Source: Duncaniella sp.
Lineage (GTDB): Bacteria > Bacteroidota > Bacteroidia > Bacteroidales > Muribaculaceae
Direction of reading: 5' to 3'
DNA length: 64,000 bases
Assembly: GCA_029056055.1 (NCBI GenBank)
Contig: JAIDCC010000050.1
Coordinates: forward strand, 1-64,000
In this document: one piece after another, positions 7,597-16,500 of the stretch
Layout: every line of letters starts with the position of its first letter
Numbering within the stretch: the stretch's first letter is position 1
The notes under the pieces: model-generated
The model's database searches: none
What the model saw: only the letters and a program-made list of their open reading frames with translations
Told to the model about the DNA's origin: nothing
Translations under genes and position numbers: made by a program

Positions 7597-8064
7597 ATGA
7601 AAAATATTGGCGATAAGGTCGACGACCTTTTAGGCCTCGATGCCGAAGGGCGCGAGGTGAGACTCAGCGATTATCCCGGGCGCCGCGTGGCCCTCTACTT
7701 CTATCCCAAAGACCTCACGTCGGGTTGCACCGCGCAGGCATGCTCGCTGCGCGAAGGCTATCAGGAGCTGCTCGATGCCGGTGTGCAGGTGATAGGTTGC
7801 AGCGTCGACCCTCAGGCCTCCCATCAGAAATTGGCCGAGAAAAATTCGCTGCCGTTCCCGCTGATTTCCGACACCGACCATCGTCTCGTGGAGGAGTTTG
7901 GCGTGTGGGGCGAAAAGTCGATGTACGGACGTAAGTACATGGGCACCTTCCGCACCACGTTTATCATCTCGCCCGAGGGCATCGTCGAACAAATCATCAC
8001 GCCCAAGCAGGTCAAGACCAAAATCCACGCCCAACAGATACTCAACGCCGTCGAGACGAAATGA
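7597..8064 (+). CDS. bcp: Thioredoxin-dependent peroxiredoxin, Bcp/PrxQ type
   Basis: 155 residues. Reduces hydrogen peroxide and organic hydroperoxides with electrons from thioredoxin. The peroxidatic cysteine is in PKDLTSGCTAQACSLRE, and the second cysteine five positions later gives the C-x4-C arrangement typical of PrxQ/Bcp. YFYPKD, GVQVIGCSVD and FRTTFIISPEG are family motifs. The ATG at 7597 starts the domain exactly and follows an exact-consensus promoter. The stop overlaps the start of the DUF486 gene (ATGA), so the two form an operon. Cytoplasmic; no signal peptide. Confidence 0.95.
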   Translation: MKNIGDKVDDLLGLDAEGREVRLSDYPGRRVALYFYPKDLTSGCTAQACSLREGYQELLDAGVQVIGCSVDPQASHQKLAEKNSLPFPLISDTDHRLVEEFGVWGEKSMYGRKYMGTFRTTFIISPEGIVEQIITPKQVKTKIHAQQILNAVETK

Positions 8065-8429
8065 GCTGGCTCTGGACCGTCGGGCTCCTCGTGGTGTCTA
8101 ACATCTTCATGACCTTCGCTTGGTATGGCCATCTCAAGATGCAGGAGCTGAAATGGATTTCAAACACCACACCCCTCATCATCGTGATACTCATCTCGTG
8201 GGGCATCGCGCTGCTCGAATACTGCGCCCAGGTGCCGGCCAACCGCATGGGGTTTGCCGGCAACGGTGGCCCCTTCTCGCTCATGCAGCTCAAGGTGATA
8301 CAGGAGGCCATCACGCTCGTGGTGTTTACGGTGTTCACCGTAGTGTTTTTCAAAGGCGAGTCGCTCCACTGGAACCACTTCGCAGCTTTCGTCTGCCTCA
8401 TCCTCGCTGTCTACTTCGTATTTAAGTAA
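8061..8429 (+). CDS. DUF486 small multidrug-resistance-like membrane protein
   Basis: 122 residues with about four hydrophobic membrane segments (near 5-20, 38-58, 82-100, 106-120). The DUF486 family, a member of the drug/metabolite transporter superfamily, is recognised from MTFAWYGHLK, the EYCAQVPANRMGF motif, FSLMQLKVIQE and the LAVYFVFK end. What it transports is unknown. It overlaps the peroxiredoxin gene by four bases, which suggests co-expression and perhaps a stress connection. Its TAA stop and last lysine codon are contributed by the repeat element at 8422. Confidence 0.85.
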   Translation: MSWLWTVGLLVVSNIFMTFAWYGHLKMQELKWISNTTPLIIVILISWGIALLEYCAQVPANRMGFAGNGGPFSLMQLKVIQEAITLVVFTVFTVVFFKGESLHWNHFAAFVCLILAVYFVFK

Positions 8430-8509
8430 GTTAATACATGTAACCAAAAATTCTTGAACAGTAGAACTCGTTATTTTTGTCTGTTCATTTATTTTTCTCA
8501 CTTACTTAA
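8422..8509. repeat. TTAAGTAAGT-ended hairpin element, copy 2
   Basis: 88 bp with perfect 10-bp terminal inverted repeats, TTAAGTAAGT (8422-8431) and ACTTACTTAA (8500-8509), and an inner TGAACAG/CTGTTCA pair. It shares its outer parts with the reverse complement of 13142-13327, which carries an extra middle segment of about 100 bp. The DUF486 stop codon is inside the left end. Miniature transposable element or terminator-like repeat; no coding capacity. Confidence 0.8.
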
Positions 8510-8536
8510 GTAGGTCACTTTTACTTTCAAGTCGAA

Positions 8537-9472
8537 ATGAAAACCTCCTCGAAAGCGTGGGGCTACCTGCTTGCCGCTGTCGCAGCCGCCGCCTACGGCA
8601 CAAATCCCGCCTTTGCCGTGCCGCTCTACGATGCCGAAGGCATGAATGCCGCCTCGGTGCTCCTGTTCCGCTATCTCATGGGGCTCCCCATCCTCGCGGC
8701 GCTTATGGCATGGCGCGGCACCGGCTTCGCACTCAGCCGCAACGAATGGCTGCCCGTTGTGACGCTCGGCGTGCTCATGGCTCTCTCGTCGCTCGGACTG
8801 TTCGAGAGCTACAAATGGATGAACTCAGGCGTGGCCTCGACACTTCTCTTCGTCTACCCCGTCATGGTGGCGCTCCTCATGGCTCTCTTCTTCCACGAGC
8901 GGCTGCGCCTTTCGCTCGGCATCTGCCTCGCTGTGATGGGCGCCGGCCTCGCCCTGCTCATGCGGCAGGAGCAGGGCATGGAGCTGAGCGTCTACGGCTG
9001 CATGCTCGTGGGCATCTCCGCGCTCACCTACGCCCTCTACATCATCATGGTCAACGTCTCGGCCCGCATCCGCGCCATCCCCACTACCCGACTCCTCTTC
9101 TACGTCTTGCTCTCGGGCAGTTTCGTATTCGTGGCGCTGTTTCTCGCCGGCACACCCCTCACCATGCCGTCGGCACCCATCGGCTGGGTCAATCTCGGCT
9201 CTCTGGCCCTCATCCCCACAGTCATTTCGCTTGCCTGCACCACCCGCGCCATCCAGCTCATCGGCTCGACACCCACGGCCATACTCGGCGCGCTCGAACC
9301 TGTCGCCGCCGTCGTGCTGAGCGTCATCGTGCTCCATCAGACCCTCACCGGCCGCGAAATCGTCGGCGGCATCCTCATCCTCGCCGCCGCCGTGATAGTC
9401 ATCGTGGGCGAGCCCATTGACAAAGCCCTCCTCCACGTGCGACGCATGTTCCCCCGCCGGAGCCAACGTTAG
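8537..9472 (+). CDS. EamA-family (DMT) inner-membrane transporter
   Basis: 311 residues, about ten membrane helices in two EamA repeats of roughly 140 residues each. The first repeat shows AAVAAAAYGTNPAFAVPLY and the SLGLFESYKWMNSGVASTL motif; the second ends with STPTAILGALEPVAAVVLSV, a typical EamA sequence. Members export metabolites, amino acids or drugs; the substrate cannot be deduced. Starts 27 nt after the hairpin element and may use a promoter of its own. Convergent with the RloB gene, only 7 nt apart. Confidence 0.92.
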   Translation: MKTSSKAWGYLLAAVAAAAYGTNPAFAVPLYDAEGMNAASVLLFRYLMGLPILAALMAWRGTGFALSRNEWLPVVTLGVLMALSSLGLFESYKWMNSGVASTLLFVYPVMVALLMALFFHERLRLSLGICLAVMGAGLALLMRQEQGMELSVYGCMLVGISALTYALYIIMVNVSARIRAIPTTRLLFYVLLSGSFVFVALFLAGTPLTMPSAPIGWVNLGSLALIPTVISLACTTRAIQLIGSTPTAILGALEPVAAVVLSVIVLHQTLTGREIVGGILILAAAVIVIVGEPIDKALLHVRRMFPRRSQR

Positions 9473-9479
9473 CGAGCCG

Positions 9480-10178
9480 TCATTCGCCCAAAAGCTTCTC
9501 CGGGTGCTCCAACTCCTCAACGAGAATATCCACCGTGGTGCAGGGCTTGTGATTTTTAAAGTCGACCGACGGTTCGTAAAACCGCCTTAGCCTTGCCGCC
9601 GATTGCTTGGCGCACTCCTCATTGCCGTAAGTGGTCAGCAATCTGTAAAAGCCGGCATCATTTTTTCGATACCTGAAATCCTTGCAATCTTCAAATCGCC
9701 TGATTTCGGTCTCGAGTTTTCTGATGTAATCGGCTCTTGAAATAGCGGCATCAAGGAAAACGAAATGCAGGAGATACCAGAGTTCGAAAGCTTCGTTTGA
9801 CCAGGCTGTCATGTAGCCTTTCCGAGCCGCCATACTTATAGCCTCGTTGAAATCGTTGAAATCATCTTTGTCAAACACCACCCATACTCGGTCGAAGCGC
9901 AGCATGCGCCGGCGCTCCAATTCATCCCTAATCTCGCCGGTTCGTTTCACGAGCGCACATGTAGAGCGGCCTTCGCCGACTATCTCCTCCGATCGCACCT
10001 CGGAGTATCTGTCCCTGACAAGCTCCTTAAAATAGTTGGGTTCGGTGCGCTCACCCTCGCACACGACGAGAAAACGCACGATTTTATCGCGGGTTGCCAC
10101 CTTGCGCTTTTTAGCCGCCTTAGCCTCTCGCTTCTCCCGCTTCAGTTGTTCGATTTTCGACTTTGGTAACTGTCCCAT
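9480..10178 (-). CDS. RloB family protein, TOPRIM-like effector of an AbiL-type defence pair
   Basis: 232 residues. The N-terminus (1-30) is strongly basic (KREKREAKAAKKRK). VVCEGERTEPNYF at 38-50 supplies a conserved glutamate, and VVFDKDDF (D103, D105, D106) the acidic cluster expected for a TOPRIM-type nuclease centre. RloB proteins pair with an RloA ATPase in the lactococcal AbiL abortive-infection system, and the layout resembles the PARIS system (ATPase plus TOPRIM partner). It starts 4 nt after the RloA stop, so the two are one operon. The expected role is a toxin released or activated by RloA on phage infection. The nuclease role is inferred from motifs. Confidence 0.85.
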   Translation of the reverse strand: MGQLPKSKIEQLKREKREAKAAKKRKVATRDKIVRFLVVCEGERTEPNYFKELVRDRYSEVRSEEIVGEGRSTCALVKRTGEIRDELERRRMLRFDRVWVVFDKDDFNDFNEAISMAARKGYMTAWSNEAFELWYLLHFVFLDAAISRADYIRKLETEIRRFEDCKDFRYRKNDAGFYRLLTTYGNEECAKQSAARLRRFYEPSVDFKNHKPCTTVDILVEELEHPEKLLGE

Positions 10179-10182
10179 AGCA

Positions 10183-11382
10183 TCAGCTCATGAAAGGAAT
10201 AGCGCCGTAGCGTCCGTTGATATAATCATTCAGAATATTTCGGTCGTTTCGCACCTTGCTCCCGGCTTCATCGCGAAACTCTACAAGAGAATACAAATCG
10301 GTCGAGTCAGTGCGGTCTTTTTCGGTAAACCAGATTTGGTCGCGCCTCAGGCATCGGTCGGAAAGCAGATTTGTGTCATGTGTTGCAAAAATCAGCTGTG
10401 CGCCATGGCGATTGACATCCTTATCCATAAACATTCCGACAATCTTTCGTGAGAGGAACGGATGGAGTTTGGCGTCAAGCTCGTCTACAATCAGCAGTCT
10501 CCCTACCCGAATGGCGTCGACGATGGGGGCGGCAATCTCAATCATTTTCTTCGTACCTTCCGACTCCATTTTGTCTGTAGGAAACTCCTTTTGACCTACC
10601 ACTTCGCCATTGCAATCATAGATGTTGTGAATAGTGCGCGAGTCTACCGACTCTTCCTCGCCGGGAGTCAATCTGACCTGAATACCATTAAAGCCGAGGT
10701 GAGTAGACCCAAGCATGTTCATGATTTCACGGCTACCGTCGGCATTGAAGTAGAGTGTCCGCAATGTTTTTCCCGCGTAGCCTTTTCCATCCATTCCGGA
10801 GATATATTCGATGCTTGAAAACCAATCGAGAATCTGTTTGGCCAATTTACCGTTGAGTTGTGCCACGAGCGACAGAAACAGGCGGTTGCGGGGCGTAGCG
10901 CCTTCCTTGCCCACTCCTTCAGCGAAACGGGCTCGTGAAATCTTAAACTCGTCTTCACTACGCAGAAACAGTTCAAACTCCCTCTCTTTCTCTCGTTTCT
11001 CATACAGCCATTCTGCTATGATGATTTCAGAAGTGTAATCGAAACCATAGCGAAATTTCGATGAGCCGAGCACGAATTGTATTTCAAACGAAGTAGGCTC
11101 GGCGGCAGATGTCAGGTCGAGCACAAACGGGTCGGCGTCAAGAGGGTCGTTGGGATTGAGCTTCACAGAATTCAGCACCACGTCGCGCATAGCTTTCAAC
11201 GCCTTCAGGACATTGCTCTTTCCGCTCGAATTGGCACCATACATCACAGCGACAGGGAGCAATGCCTCGCCGGCTTGTTTCACCACGGAGTCGGACAACT
11301 CACGGATTGATGCCGCTTCCATACTGAGGGTCTTTTCATCTCTGAACGACCGGTAATTCTTAAATGTGAAGTTTACGAGCAT
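10183..11382 (-). CDS. RloA-like AAA_15/21 family ATPase of the AbiL-type defence pair
   Basis: 399 residues. ABC/SMC-like ATPase: Walker A GANSSGKS at residues 49-56, Walker B in LLIVDELDAKLHP and the switch histidine in IFATHDTNLL, with an insertion between them. The N-terminal MLVNFTFKNYRSFRDEKTLS is the standard beginning of this family, so the ATG at 11382 is chosen; the frame is open further upstream but runs into a terminator hairpin at 11448-11496. In known relatives such an ATPase senses infection and controls a TOPRIM or RloB effector. First gene of a two-gene operon with RloB. Confidence 0.88.
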   Translation of the reverse strand: MLVNFTFKNYRSFRDEKTLSMEAASIRELSDSVVKQAGEALLPVAVMYGANSSGKSNVLKALKAMRDVVLNSVKLNPNDPLDADPFVLDLTSAAEPTSFEIQFVLGSSKFRYGFDYTSEIIIAEWLYEKREKEREFELFLRSEDEFKISRARFAEGVGKEGATPRNRLFLSLVAQLNGKLAKQILDWFSSIEYISGMDGKGYAGKTLRTLYFNADGSREIMNMLGSTHLGFNGIQVRLTPGEEESVDSRTIHNIYDCNGEVVGQKEFPTDKMESEGTKKMIEIAAPIVDAIRVGRLLIVDELDAKLHPFLSRKIVGMFMDKDVNRHGAQLIFATHDTNLLSDRCLRRDQIWFTEKDRTDSTDLYSLVEFRDEAGSKVRNDRNILNDYINGRYGAIPFMS

Positions 11383-11447
11383 AATCAATTTACTTAAACT
11401 ACGGAGACGCATTTGGGATAACCATCTGCAAAGGTAGCAAAAAAAGC

Positions 11448-11496
11448 GTGCAGATGCTAATTTTTGAGAGATTTTCTCAAAAATTAGCATCTGCAC
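11448..11496 (-). terminator. Perfect 22-bp hairpin terminator, minus strand
   Basis: GTGCAGATGCTAA... (11448-11469) and its exact reverse complement (11475-11496) flank a 5-nt loop; in minus-strand orientation the stem runs into GCTTTTTTTGC. It separates the esterase side (upstream) from the defence operon (downstream). Confidence 0.85.
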
Positions 11497-11522
11497 GAAG
11501 TTTATGGGGGGGAGGTATAGTG

Positions 11523-11700
11523 TTATTCGGCGTTTTTACGGAGCCGGTCGGTGCGGACGTGGTCGGGAAGGTGGGTCACGGTGAAGTCGGAGAATGTGGC
11601 CTTAAACACGTCGCCACCATCAGTTGATACTCTCCGCCCTCAACGTGGGCAATTCTCATCAGGCGTGCCTCATCGCCCGCTCGATGGGGCTCATCTGACG
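11523..11700 (-). pseudogene. Remnant of a DUF1349-like carbohydrate-binding C-terminus
   Basis: Reading the minus strand gives MRIAHVEGGEYQLMVATC from 11659 and, after a frame change, DGGDVFKATFSDFTVTHLPD, ending at TAA 11523-11525. Together these match the usual end of DUF1349 proteins (RMAHL... VGLYACSP... GFEATFSDF). An interrupting stop and the frame change mark it as decayed. It probably belonged to the glycan-degradation block to its right. Confidence 0.4.
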
Positions 11701-11709
11701 CGCGACGGT

Positions 11710-13128
11710 TCAGCGGCGCGTTATCACCTCGTAGATGCGTCGGGCTATCAGTTCGGCTCCGCGGTCGGTGGGATGAATGTTGTCCGAGTAGCAGACGGCT
11801 TCCTCCCCGTCATAGACGTCGTGGAGGTTGATGGTGACGAGACGGTTGGCGTGGGCCGCGTCGAGTACCTTCGGAGTGACCTCTTCGAGAATCACCTTCT
11901 CATCGATGCCGAACACCTTTCGCGCATCGTCCACACGCGCCTTGGCCGGCAGACAGAGATAAATTTTCGGAAGCGAGGGGAGGTATTTGAACATATCGAT
12001 GAGCTCCTGATAGTCGGCCGCAAATTCTTCGCCATACTGCCAGTTGAAGCCCTTGCTGTCGTTGCCTCCGAGTTTGAGAATCACGATGTCGGGATTGAAA
12101 TCTTTGGCTGCCTGACACTCGCCGAACAGTCCATACCAGTAAGGGCGCCCCGAGTCGGTGCCTTTGCGCAGCGCCGTGGCTCCGCTCACGCCGAAGTTTC
12201 TCACTTCATATCCGTCGCCCAGCAGCCTCTGCAGCACCGCGGGATAGGCCTTGGTGGCCAAATCGGTTGTTCCGACACCGGCTGTGATGCTGTTGCCGAG
12301 ACAAGCCACCCTTACGCGACGCGCTACGCCAAACTCTCCCGCCACGGCAGCCTTGACAAACGGCACCACGGCCGACGCGCTGTCAAGTCCGTGAGGATGA
12401 TGCCCCGCGCCGGGACGCACTATCGACTTTATCGGAGCGTTGTAGCGGCGATAGACCTCCACGACGTGACGCCCGTTGCTTTCGTAGGGCACGATTGAGT
12501 CGGAGCCGCCGCTGAGCAGCAGCACTGGTATTCCGGCAGCAGCGGGAACGTGAAGATTGTTGAGCGCGTTTTCAAGAAATTCGCCTCTGACCGGCGGATT
12601 GTCATGAATATGCCATTTTTCGATGACGTCGGCCCACCATTCGTCATTGCGCTGCAATTCGAAAATGTCGACCAGCGGGTTGTCGAGAATCAGACACCCT
12701 ACGGCCTCGGGATAGAGCTGGGCACGGCGAAGCGCGTAGTAGCCCCCGCGGCTCAGCCCGTTCATCACCGCCTTGGGCATCAGATTGTACTGCTTCGTGA
12801 CCGCTTCATAGAATTTCTGTCCCGAATCCAGCGCCTCCGGACGTCCCCACTCATAGGTATTATCATAATAGGCTATGTGAAATCCTGCCTTCAGCAGTGC
12901 CTCGTCGATGCTCGGGAACGCACTCCAGAACGCGGGGCGCCACACCCAGGGATTGCCATCGAGGGGCGTGTCGGGGATTACCACCTGGCCTTCGCGACCT
13001 TCGAGTGTGAACGTGTGCATCTCACATCCGTTCCACTCCCCTTTTGCAATTTTCAGTTCCGGCGTTGCGCCGAACAGAGTCAGGCCTACCGTCGCAAGGA
13101 CGGCCATAAGCATAAGACGAAATTTCAT
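11710..13128 (-). CDS. Exported two-domain esterase: alpha/beta hydrolase fused to an SGNH/GDSL hydrolase
   Basis: 472 residues. Signal peptide 1-21 (MKFRLMLMAVLATVGLTLFG). Residues about 25-265 are an alpha/beta hydrolase with nucleophile elbow GLSRGG (S126). Residues about 270-472 are an SGNH hydrolase with LGNSITAG (block I serine), LGGND (block III) and DNIHPT (block V Asp/His). Two esterase activities in one periplasmic protein suggest removal of two kinds of ester, such as acetyl groups on pectin or hemicellulose, in line with the CE8 and GH95 genes upstream. The substrate is inferred. The ATG at 13128 gives the better signal peptide; one at 13143 lies on the edge of the repeat element at 13142-13327. 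Confidence 0.85.
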   Translation of the reverse strand: MKFRLMLMAVLATVGLTLFGATPELKIAKGEWNGCEMHTFTLEGREGQVVIPDTPLDGNPWVWRPAFWSAFPSIDEALLKAGFHIAYYDNTYEWGRPEALDSGQKFYEAVTKQYNLMPKAVMNGLSRGGYYALRRAQLYPEAVGCLILDNPLVDIFELQRNDEWWADVIEKWHIHDNPPVRGEFLENALNNLHVPAAAGIPVLLLSGGSDSIVPYESNGRHVVEVYRRYNAPIKSIVRPGAGHHPHGLDSASAVVPFVKAAVAGEFGVARRVRVACLGNSITAGVGTTDLATKAYPAVLQRLLGDGYEVRNFGVSGATALRKGTDSGRPYWYGLFGECQAAKDFNPDIVILKLGGNDSKGFNWQYGEEFAADYQELIDMFKYLPSLPKIYLCLPAKARVDDARKVFGIDEKVILEEVTPKVLDAAHANRLVTINLHDVYDGEEAVCYSDNIHPTDRGAELIARRIYEVITRR

Positions 13129-13141
13129 ACGTAGTCTTGTC

Positions 13142-13327
13142 ATAAGTAAGTGAGAAAAATAAATGAACAGAAAAAGGACGTTATTTTTGAGATGATTTGA
13201 GGCTTGAGTGAAGGAGCATAGCGGGCTATGCGCCTGAATGAAAGGCTCAAAGCATCCGAAAAGAACGAGTTTTACTGTTCAAGAATTTTTCATCACATGT
13301 ATCGTTTTATTTTTTGAACTTACTTAT
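13142..13327. repeat. TAAGTAAGT-ended hairpin element, copy 3 (long form)
   Basis: 186 bp with perfect 10-bp terminal inverted repeats ATAAGTAAGT (13142-13151) and ACTTACTTAT (13318-13327). The inner part contains nested pairing around GCATAGC/GCTATGC near 13218-13234. The reverse complement matches 8422-8509 except for the extra middle, and shares about 50 nearly identical bases with 41079-41130. It touches the alternative start of the esterase. The remaining bases to 13433 hold nothing recognisable. Confidence 0.8.
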
Positions 13328-13433
13328 TTTTGCACTTGCCGCATCTGCGGGCGATGCAAATTTACGACTTAATTTCCGATATTACATCACCGAGGGGCGA
13401 AAAAACTCACACCGCCATACTCATTCACAAAAC

Positions 13434-13471
13434 GCCGGGCAGAGAGAGCGCCTTCGCTTTCTCTGCCCGGC
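13434..13471 (-). terminator. Hairpin after the pectinesterase gene
   Basis: GCCGGGCAGAGA (13434-13445) pairs with TCTCTGCCCGGC (13460-13471), with AGCG/CGCT pairing inside. It follows the minus-strand gene ending at 13532 by about 60 nt. No strong T run follows on the minus strand. Confidence 0.6.
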
Positions 13472-13531
13472 TGGGATAGGTCAGTAATTAAGTGTTGTCT
13501 TCGCCACTCGGAGCGAGGTCAGACTCTCTGC

Positions 13532-16500
13532 TTAGCGCACCACTTTGGTGGTGTAGAGGCTGCCGTCGGCCAGACGGTCGGCGCGTATCACGAGGCCCTT
13601 GGCCGACGCATCGACGCGCATACCGCGAAGGTCGAAGTAGAGAGTCTCCACCACTTCAGCACCGGCGGGGATTTCGGAAATTCCGGTGGTGCCGGCGATG
13701 ACAGCTTCGCCGAGACCGCCCATTTCGTTGGCGGCGCGCACGGCCCAGACGTCGCTGTCAGAGCCTACGGCCTCAAACGAAGGTTCGGTGGTGAAGCCTA
13801 CGATTTTGCCGTTGCACACCACAGCCCAGAGCAGAGCGTAGGGAGATTCGTCCCAGGTGAGGCGACCGTCGGCCAGAGTCACGTTCGAGGCCAGCGGTGC
13901 AGCCTCGGCCAGTGTGGCGGGGTCCCAGTCGTCTTCGTCGCCCATGACGCGCTCATACGAATGATATTCGGCCTCCTCCTGCGTGAGCACGGGGTCGTTG
14001 GCATGTTTGCCTGAGCCGAAAGTATTCTTGCGGCCTGAGAGGTCGACGGGGGTGCCCGTAGCAGTCACAGAGTTATACTCGGCGAAACGCTTGGGGTAAC
14101 CGTCGCTGCCCATGTCGGCCCAACCGATGGCCGAGGGCACGATGCTCATCTTGGTGTCGATGAAGAGTGCGATAGGCGTGCCCTCGCCCCAGGGACGGCC
14201 GAGGGTGTAGTTGCCGTTGAGCGAGGCGGTCTCGCCCACGATTTCGCAATCCTTGAAGATGTAGCCAAACTTGCGGGGCTGCGAGGGCACGGCCAGATAG
14301 CCATTGCCGCACATCTGGAGGGTCACACCATTATAGTAGACGTCGCCCTTGCCGCAGAGGAAGTCGGTGCGGCCGCGCAGAAGGCCTCCCTCGAAGTAGT
14401 AGCGCGCGTTGGCGTTGTTGCTGACGTAGGTGTCCTGATAGCCCCAGAGGCATACGTTCTTGGCGATGGTCTTGTCTGACTGGTCGTTGAGCACGATGTC
14501 GCGACCGGCGCCGTCGCCCATCGACGAGCGCATGGTGAGGTCTTGCATGTAGGTGCCGGTGGCATTGCTCTTGAGCGAGAATACGTCGCCCTTGCCGATG
14601 CCTTCGAGCGGGTTGCCTCCGGTCACTTCGGGCACGGTGTTGGTGATGACCACTCCGTCACGGCTCTCGCCGACGAGCGAGATGTTGGCGGTGTTGACAT
14701 AGGTAGTGGGGTCGGGATAGTCCTTGCCGTCTGTGCCGGGCTTCGTGGCCGTGGCCGAGGCGGGCAGGCGGTAGAAGCCGTCGTGGATGAAGATGCGGTA
14801 GCGCACGGTCTTGTCGGCGCGTGCCTCGGCTGCGGCGAGTGCGGCCAGCAGTCCGTCTACATCTTCTACTACGGCGTCATAGAGAGCCTTGTCTACTTCG
14901 GGGCGTGTCTTGGTGGTAAACGAAATCGTCACGGCCTTGTCAAGGACGTTGTCGGTGAGGTCGGCCACCGAGCCGGCTGCGAGATTGAAGTGATAGGTGG
15001 TGCCGAAGGCGAGGTTCTTGTAGGCAAACATTACGGTCTTGCCGGTCACGGAGCCTGTCAGGACCATGTCATCGTTGAGCGTGGCCTTGGCCTCGGGGGT
15101 GAGTTTCACCTTCTCGTCGAAGTTGAGCACGATTTTGCCGTTGATTGAAGCTGTGGCCGAGCTTTCCTCGGGCACGAAGCTGACGAGCACGGGGGCGGTG
15201 CCGTCGTTGATGAGTTCGGGCGTGCCGGTGATGTAGGTTGCGCCCAGACATGCGCCGTCGTTGTCCGACGAAGTGCCGGCCACGGGCGATTCTTTATCGG
15301 CGATGATGCGGATGTAGACTTCCTCCTTGTTGTCGGCGGCGGCGGGGAGTTCAAACTCGGCATCCTTCCATGCCTTCGAGCCTTCCATGGCTATCGAGCC
15401 TACTTTTTCCCAGTTCTCGCCGTCGAGCGAGTATTCGAAGTCGTAGACGGTGTAGGCGTTGTAGTTGTAGACCATCGCCGTTTGCACCTTGATGTTCTTG
15501 AAAGCCGCGGCGTTCACCTTGGTCTGCCAGTAGTAGCTGCCGATGGGGGCATCGGTCTTCCAGCACACTGCTCCGGGACGGCCTTCATAGCCGCCGGCTG
15601 CTTCCTGGCTCTTGTCGAGCCACGAGCCCTGCGTGCCGTCGGCCAGACGCATCACAAGCGCGCAGTTGTCATTGTCGGCCGAAGCGAAGTCGGCGGGACG
15701 ACCCGATGCACCGGGCTGCCAGAAGTCCCAGCCTACGATGAAGTCGGAGGCCGAGAAGACGCCGGTCAGCTGCTTGTCGGCATCCATTTTGACTGCTATT
15801 TCAGCCGAGCTCTGTCCGTCGCTCCAGTTGCTGAACGTCATGATGGGGTTTGAGTTGGCGGTGACGGTCACGTTGGTGCCGCTCTCATAGAGACGGCGGC
15901 CTTCGCGCATCTCGCCGGCGGGCACGGCCTGCACCTGATAGAGGTTGGCGCCACCCTCTACGCCGAGCGTAAGCTCATAGATGTCGATGGTCTCCATGTT
16001 GGCCGTGAGAGCGAGGTCTTTCTCCACCTCAAGGGTAAATTCGGACTCTTCCGATACGACGGCTCCCGAGGCGTCGGTCCAGTTGACAAACTTAAATCCG
16101 AAGGCGCGGGTGGCCGAGACGGTGAGCTTCGTGCCCTGCTCGTAGATGCCGCCGCCGGGGGCCACCGACACTACGGCGCCCTCTTCGGGCAGCGCGGTAG
16201 CCGTGACGGTAAATTTCGGGAGGTCAATCTTCGTGCCGTTGAGCTTGCCGCCGATGTGGATGTCTGAGAAACCGCCCTCCTTGTTGGAGTTGACACCTAC
16301 GGATGCTGTCAGCGAGAAGGTGCCTGCCGTGGCGAGCTGTTCCTGCTGCTCCTGGGTGAGGCTGATGACAAACTGATGGGTATAGTTGGAGTTCTTGCCA
16401 TACTTGTCGTCGGCCTGGGTCTTGTTGTTGCGCGGTGCGGTGTAGTTGCCGAGCACTATCGAGGTGCCTTCAGAGGTGTGGGCGGTGACGGTCACGCCGT

